Source: Erwinia_E haradaeae_G
Lineage (GTDB): Bacteria > Pseudomonadota > Gammaproteobacteria > Enterobacterales > Enterobacteriaceae
Length of the DNA stretch: 64,000 nucleotides
Direction: 5' to 3'
NCBI RefSeq assembly: GCF_900698955.1
Contig: NZ_LR217720.1
Location: 682,001 to 746,000 of the forward strand
Shown: positions 61,176 through 64,000 of the stretch, piece after piece
Position numbering within the stretch: the first letter of the stretch is position 1
Layout: each line of letters opens with the position of its first letter
Notes under the pieces: generated by a model
What the model was told of the DNA's origin: nothing
The model's input: only the letters and a program-made list of their open reading frames with translations
The model's database searches: none
Made by a program: the position numbers and the translations under genes

Positions 61176-61489
61176 CAACTATGATTTCTCAATGATAGAT
61201 TTTTTGAAGTGAGTATAGCGTTTTCTTTCACCTCTAGCTGGCTCTGTAATCGTATTACTTTACGCTTCATGTGAGCTAAAGAAACACGAACACGCAACCA
61301 ACACATGCCACAAATAATCCAACTAAGAAAGAATCCTATAGAAAATACTATAGCTAATAAAGTCGCAATATGGAATTCATCTTGACCAATTAGATAATTA
61401 AAAGTGATAACTTGATCATTATGAGCGCCTAAAATAATAGAAAAAACAAGCATCACAATTATCACTAAAAAAATAAGAAAATATTTCAA
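61175..61489 (-). CDS. lapA: LPS assembly protein A (YciS)
   Basis: LapA is a small inner-membrane protein working with LapB and FtsH in the control of lipopolysaccharide synthesis. It has about 104 residues (E. coli 102) with two membrane helices (FLIFLVIIVMLVFSIILGAH, TLLAIVFSIGFFLSWIICGM) and conserved blocks HNDQVITFNYLIGQDEFHI and CWLRVRVSLAHMKRK, then a coiled tail. AAAGGA (61496-61501) selects a TTG start at 61489, which matches the E. coli initiator (MKYLLIF against LKYFLIF). A longer reading from a TTG at 61510 would swallow that ribosome binding site. It is followed by the truncated lapB. Confidence 0.92.
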   Translation of the reverse strand: MKYFLIFLVIIVMLVFSIILGAHNDQVITFNYLIGQDEFHIATLLAIVFSIGFFLSWIICGMCWLRVRVSLAHMKRKVIRLQSQLEVKENAILTSKNLSLRNHS

Positions 61490-62387
61490 AACCTGTCCTT
61501 TTTCTGACAATGTAATTAGCGCACCCTATCAATAACTACCATAGCACTGAGCGTCTATACTCTTTGAGGTGGTAAGTAGGAATGAATATTTTACTAGAAC
61601 TATCTTAATAGATACAGCCCTAATGATCACATCATAACCCTCTATCATAAATTATAATAGACATGTTATTGTCTGACTTTAAAACATTGCATCTTGCAAT
61701 CAGGTCCAAGATAATGAGTCGTACTTTAATAGTCTTTCATAGACTAACATGCTCAATATGATTCACCGGCAAAATAATTTATTCTTATCAAGCTAACACA
61801 CAATGGTGACAGAAAAAAATTAATCAGGCTAAATATTTTTAGTAAGTGCTATAATGACAGACACCCTTATATAATATTTTATATCATTGTTACATCCATT
61901 AATTGTATATAATTTCTACTACAGCATAGGTTATCACTCACTTAATACAATAATGGCACATGTCTAGAATACCAATCTTCCACTGTGCATAAAACACTAT
62001 ATAACGCTTAGAATATCATACATGATTCGATCGAAACGACTGATGATTCAACCTTAATATCAATACACATAAGCTATTACCAGATTAAGCATCACTATAA
62101 TGAATCAACTGATACAACTAATATTCAACATATACACCCATGACAGTTACCGTATTACATGGCTAATATACACGGTTATTTAGTCACTATAAACAGTGCC
62201 TCATATACAACAAAACGCGACGGAATCCTGATAACAACTATATTATATAGATTGAAATGAAAGAAGTAGCCTAAATAACAACACCCTGAGTATATGTTAT
62301 AATGATTCTACTGTGGGCCACCTTTATTAAAAATTCTAGTTTATTTCATATAGTCAACATAGGCCCGTAAACAGGACTATTGATTTG
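61490..62387. other. Spacer between divergent lapA and clsA
   Basis: An 898-base AT-rich stretch that must hold promoters of both genes. No RNA gene, repeat or reliable promoter was identified. Confidence 0.4.
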
Positions 62388-63848
62388 ATGACCACTTCTT
62401 ACACTATTTTTAGCTGGCTACTAGTAATGTCTTACTGGATCTTAATTGCCGGCATAACTTTTCGTATCTTACTCAAGCGCCGTTCAGTGCCTTTTGCTAT
62501 GACTTGGCTACTAATTATTTATATTTTACCACTATTAGGGATTATTGCCTATCTCTCCCTAGGAGAATTACACTTAGGTAAATGCCGATCTGAGCGTGCG
62601 CGTAATATGTGGCCTTCGATGGTTATTTTATTTAAGAATTTACACTCCATCCAACACCTTTGTTCTAAAAAAAATAGTGATCTCGCTCAACCACTATTTC
62701 AACTATGTGAAAACCGCCAAGGCATCGCAGGAATTACAGGTAATCAACTAAAACTCCTGACTAATAGTCATGATACACTACGCGCGGTGGTCTATGATGT
62801 ACAACACGCTTGTCATAATATTGAAATGGTTTTTTATATCTGGCAGCCAGGTGGGCAAGCTGACGAGGTTGCAAAGGCGCTCATAGCAGCTGCACAGCGC
62901 GGTGTGAATTGTCGTCTATTACTGGATTCTGCCGGTAGTGTAGAATTTTTCCGTACAGAATGGCCTAATCTCATGCGAAATGCGGGGATTGATGTAGTTG
63001 AAGCACTACCGGTAAGTCTTCTTAGGATTTTCTTGAGAAGAATGGATTTACGCCAACACCGTAAAGTAGTTCTGATTGATAACTACATTGCCTATACCGG
63101 TAGTATGAATCTAGTAGATCCTCGATTTTTTAAGAAACATACAGGGGTTGGTCAGTGGGTAGACTTAATGGCGCGTATGGAAGGTCCGATTGCCGCTACA
63201 ATGGGGATTATTTATTCTGGTGATTGGGAGATGGAAACTGGAAAACGCATTTCACCCCCGCCACCTAATGATAACCTTACATTCTTACGGAAAAACCACG
63301 ATCATACTATTCTAGTCATTGCATCTGGTCCAGGTTTACCAGAAAATATGATCCATCAAGCAATCTTAATCGCAGTGTTCTCAGCACGAAAAAAAATAAT
63401 CATTACTACTCCTTATTTAATTCCTAGCGATGATCTATTACACGCTATCTGTATCGCCTCTTATCGTGGTGTAGATGTCAATATTATCATCCCGCGTCAT
63501 AATGACTCTTTTCTAGTCCGATGGGCTAGTAGGGCATTTTTTAGTGAACTACTTGAAGCTGGAGTTAAAATATATCAGTTTGAGGGTGGTCTGTTACATA
63601 GTAAAAGTATTTTAATTGACGGCCAGTTAAGCTTAGTTGGCACAGTTAATCTGGATATGCGCAGTTTATGGTTAAACTTTGAGATTACCATAGTGATTGA
63701 TAATCATGAATTTGGCAATGAACTAGCATGTATTCAAAATCAGTATATCGCTCAATCATGTTTAATAGATGCTCATAGCTGGTTGCAACGCGCATATTGG
63801 AAGCGCATTGTAGAGCGATTATTTTATTTTTTTAGTCCACTTCTATGA
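62388..63848 (+). CDS. clsA: Cardiolipin synthase A
   Basis: ClsA condenses two phosphatidylglycerols into cardiolipin in the inner membrane. From the ATG at 62388 it has 486 residues, as in E. coli; a TTG directly before it also reads in frame. Two N-terminal membrane helices (FSWLLVMSYWILIAGITFRI, VPFAMTWLLIIYILPLLGII) precede two phospholipase D domains. Both HKD motifs are intact: RQHRKVVLIDNYIAYTGSMN and LLHSKSILIDGQLSLVGTVN. GQWVDLMARMEGPIA, TTPYLIPSDDLL and the ending ERLFYFFSPLL are also typical. AGGA lies upstream. With pgsA in the same window it outlines the cardiolipin branch, lacking only the phosphatase. Confidence 0.97.
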   Translation: MTTSYTIFSWLLVMSYWILIAGITFRILLKRRSVPFAMTWLLIIYILPLLGIIAYLSLGELHLGKCRSERARNMWPSMVILFKNLHSIQHLCSKKNSDLAQPLFQLCENRQGIAGITGNQLKLLTNSHDTLRAVVYDVQHACHNIEMVFYIWQPGGQADEVAKALIAAAQRGVNCRLLLDSAGSVEFFRTEWPNLMRNAGIDVVEALPVSLLRIFLRRMDLRQHRKVVLIDNYIAYTGSMNLVDPRFFKKHTGVGQWVDLMARMEGPIAATMGIIYSGDWEMETGKRISPPPPNDNLTFLRKNHDHTILVIASGPGLPENMIHQAILIAVFSARKKIIITTPYLIPSDDLLHAICIASYRGVDVNIIIPRHNDSFLVRWASRAFFSELLEAGVKIYQFEGGLLHSKSILIDGQLSLVGTVNLDMRSLWLNFEITIVIDNHEFGNELACIQNQYIAQSCLIDAHSWLQRAYWKRIVERLFYFFSPLL

Positions 63849-64000
63849 AGTTATATTATTTCTTCTATATAGACATTAGTAGAGTTTATCGATACATTCT
63901 TGTTCTTCACAATATAAAGTATGTATAATCATTATGCCTATAATTCTATCTGACTTCTGCCGTTAGATCAACTATCGTATATGACCAAGATTATCATCTC

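Overview
The window is a piece of the chromosome of an Enterobacterales-type gammaproteobacterium with a reduced genome, most likely a long-term insect endosymbiont. Nearly every intact gene reads as a close, collinear homologue of an E. coli/Sodalis gene, often with the same or nearly the same protein length as in E. coli. The DNA is strongly AT-rich. By my count the genes cover about 35.5 kb of 64 kb (roughly 55%), and most of the rest is featureless AT-rich spacer. There are no transposons, prophage, CRISPR arrays or accessory islands. Symbionts allied to Sodalis, such as those in mealybugs, have this look, but I cannot name the species from the sequence alone. Family names, residue numbers and E. 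coli gene orders given here are from memory; no search was run.

Layout. 1-10.2 kb: end of rplA, then rplJ-rplL-rpoB-rpoC (+), followed by dapB. 11.2-18.8 kb (-): amiB, miaA, hfq, hflK, hflC, with mutL and hflX missing from their ancestral places. 20.4-25.7 kb: epmA (+), then psd-mscM (-). 26-28 kb: cysK (+) and the thrU-tyrU-glyT-thrT tRNA cluster (-) without tufB. 28.2-43.4 kb: widely spaced single genes ubiF, tmk, pth, an EamA-type exporter, acpS, lpxL, sthA, nfuA and rplY. 44-46.5 kb: tRNA-Phe and pgsA-tRNA-Cys-tRNA-Leu without glyW. 49.4-64 kb: sdhE, folE, diaA-dolP, pssA, gshA, the 4.5S RNA gene, lapA with a truncated lapB, and clsA.

Functionally the window holds transcription and translation machinery (RNA polymerase, ribosomal proteins, tRNAs, 4.5S RNA, peptidyl-tRNA hydrolase, EF-P and tRNA modification). 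It also holds phospholipid synthesis (pssA, psd, pgsA, clsA), lipid A acylation and its control (lpxL, lapA, remnant lapB, hflKC), cell-wall splitting (amiB), and cofactor, redox and sulfur metabolism (folE, ubiF, sthA, gshA, nfuA, sdhE, cysK). dapB serves lysine/diaminopimelate synthesis. The set fits a symbiont that still makes its own Gram-negative envelope.

I found no undescribed multi-gene system. The observations most worth checking are: Asn in place of the autocatalytic Asp90 of phosphatidylserine decarboxylase; Ser in place of the P-loop Gly of MiaA; C in place of T55 in tRNA-Thr(GGT); a tRNA-Phe gene without encoded CCA and with an anticodon-stem mismatch; LapB cut to its first ~87 residues; and, between ubiF and tmk, a minus-strand terminator-like hairpin followed by a Shine-Dalgarno sequence, a 30-codon ORF and two more perfect hairpins.
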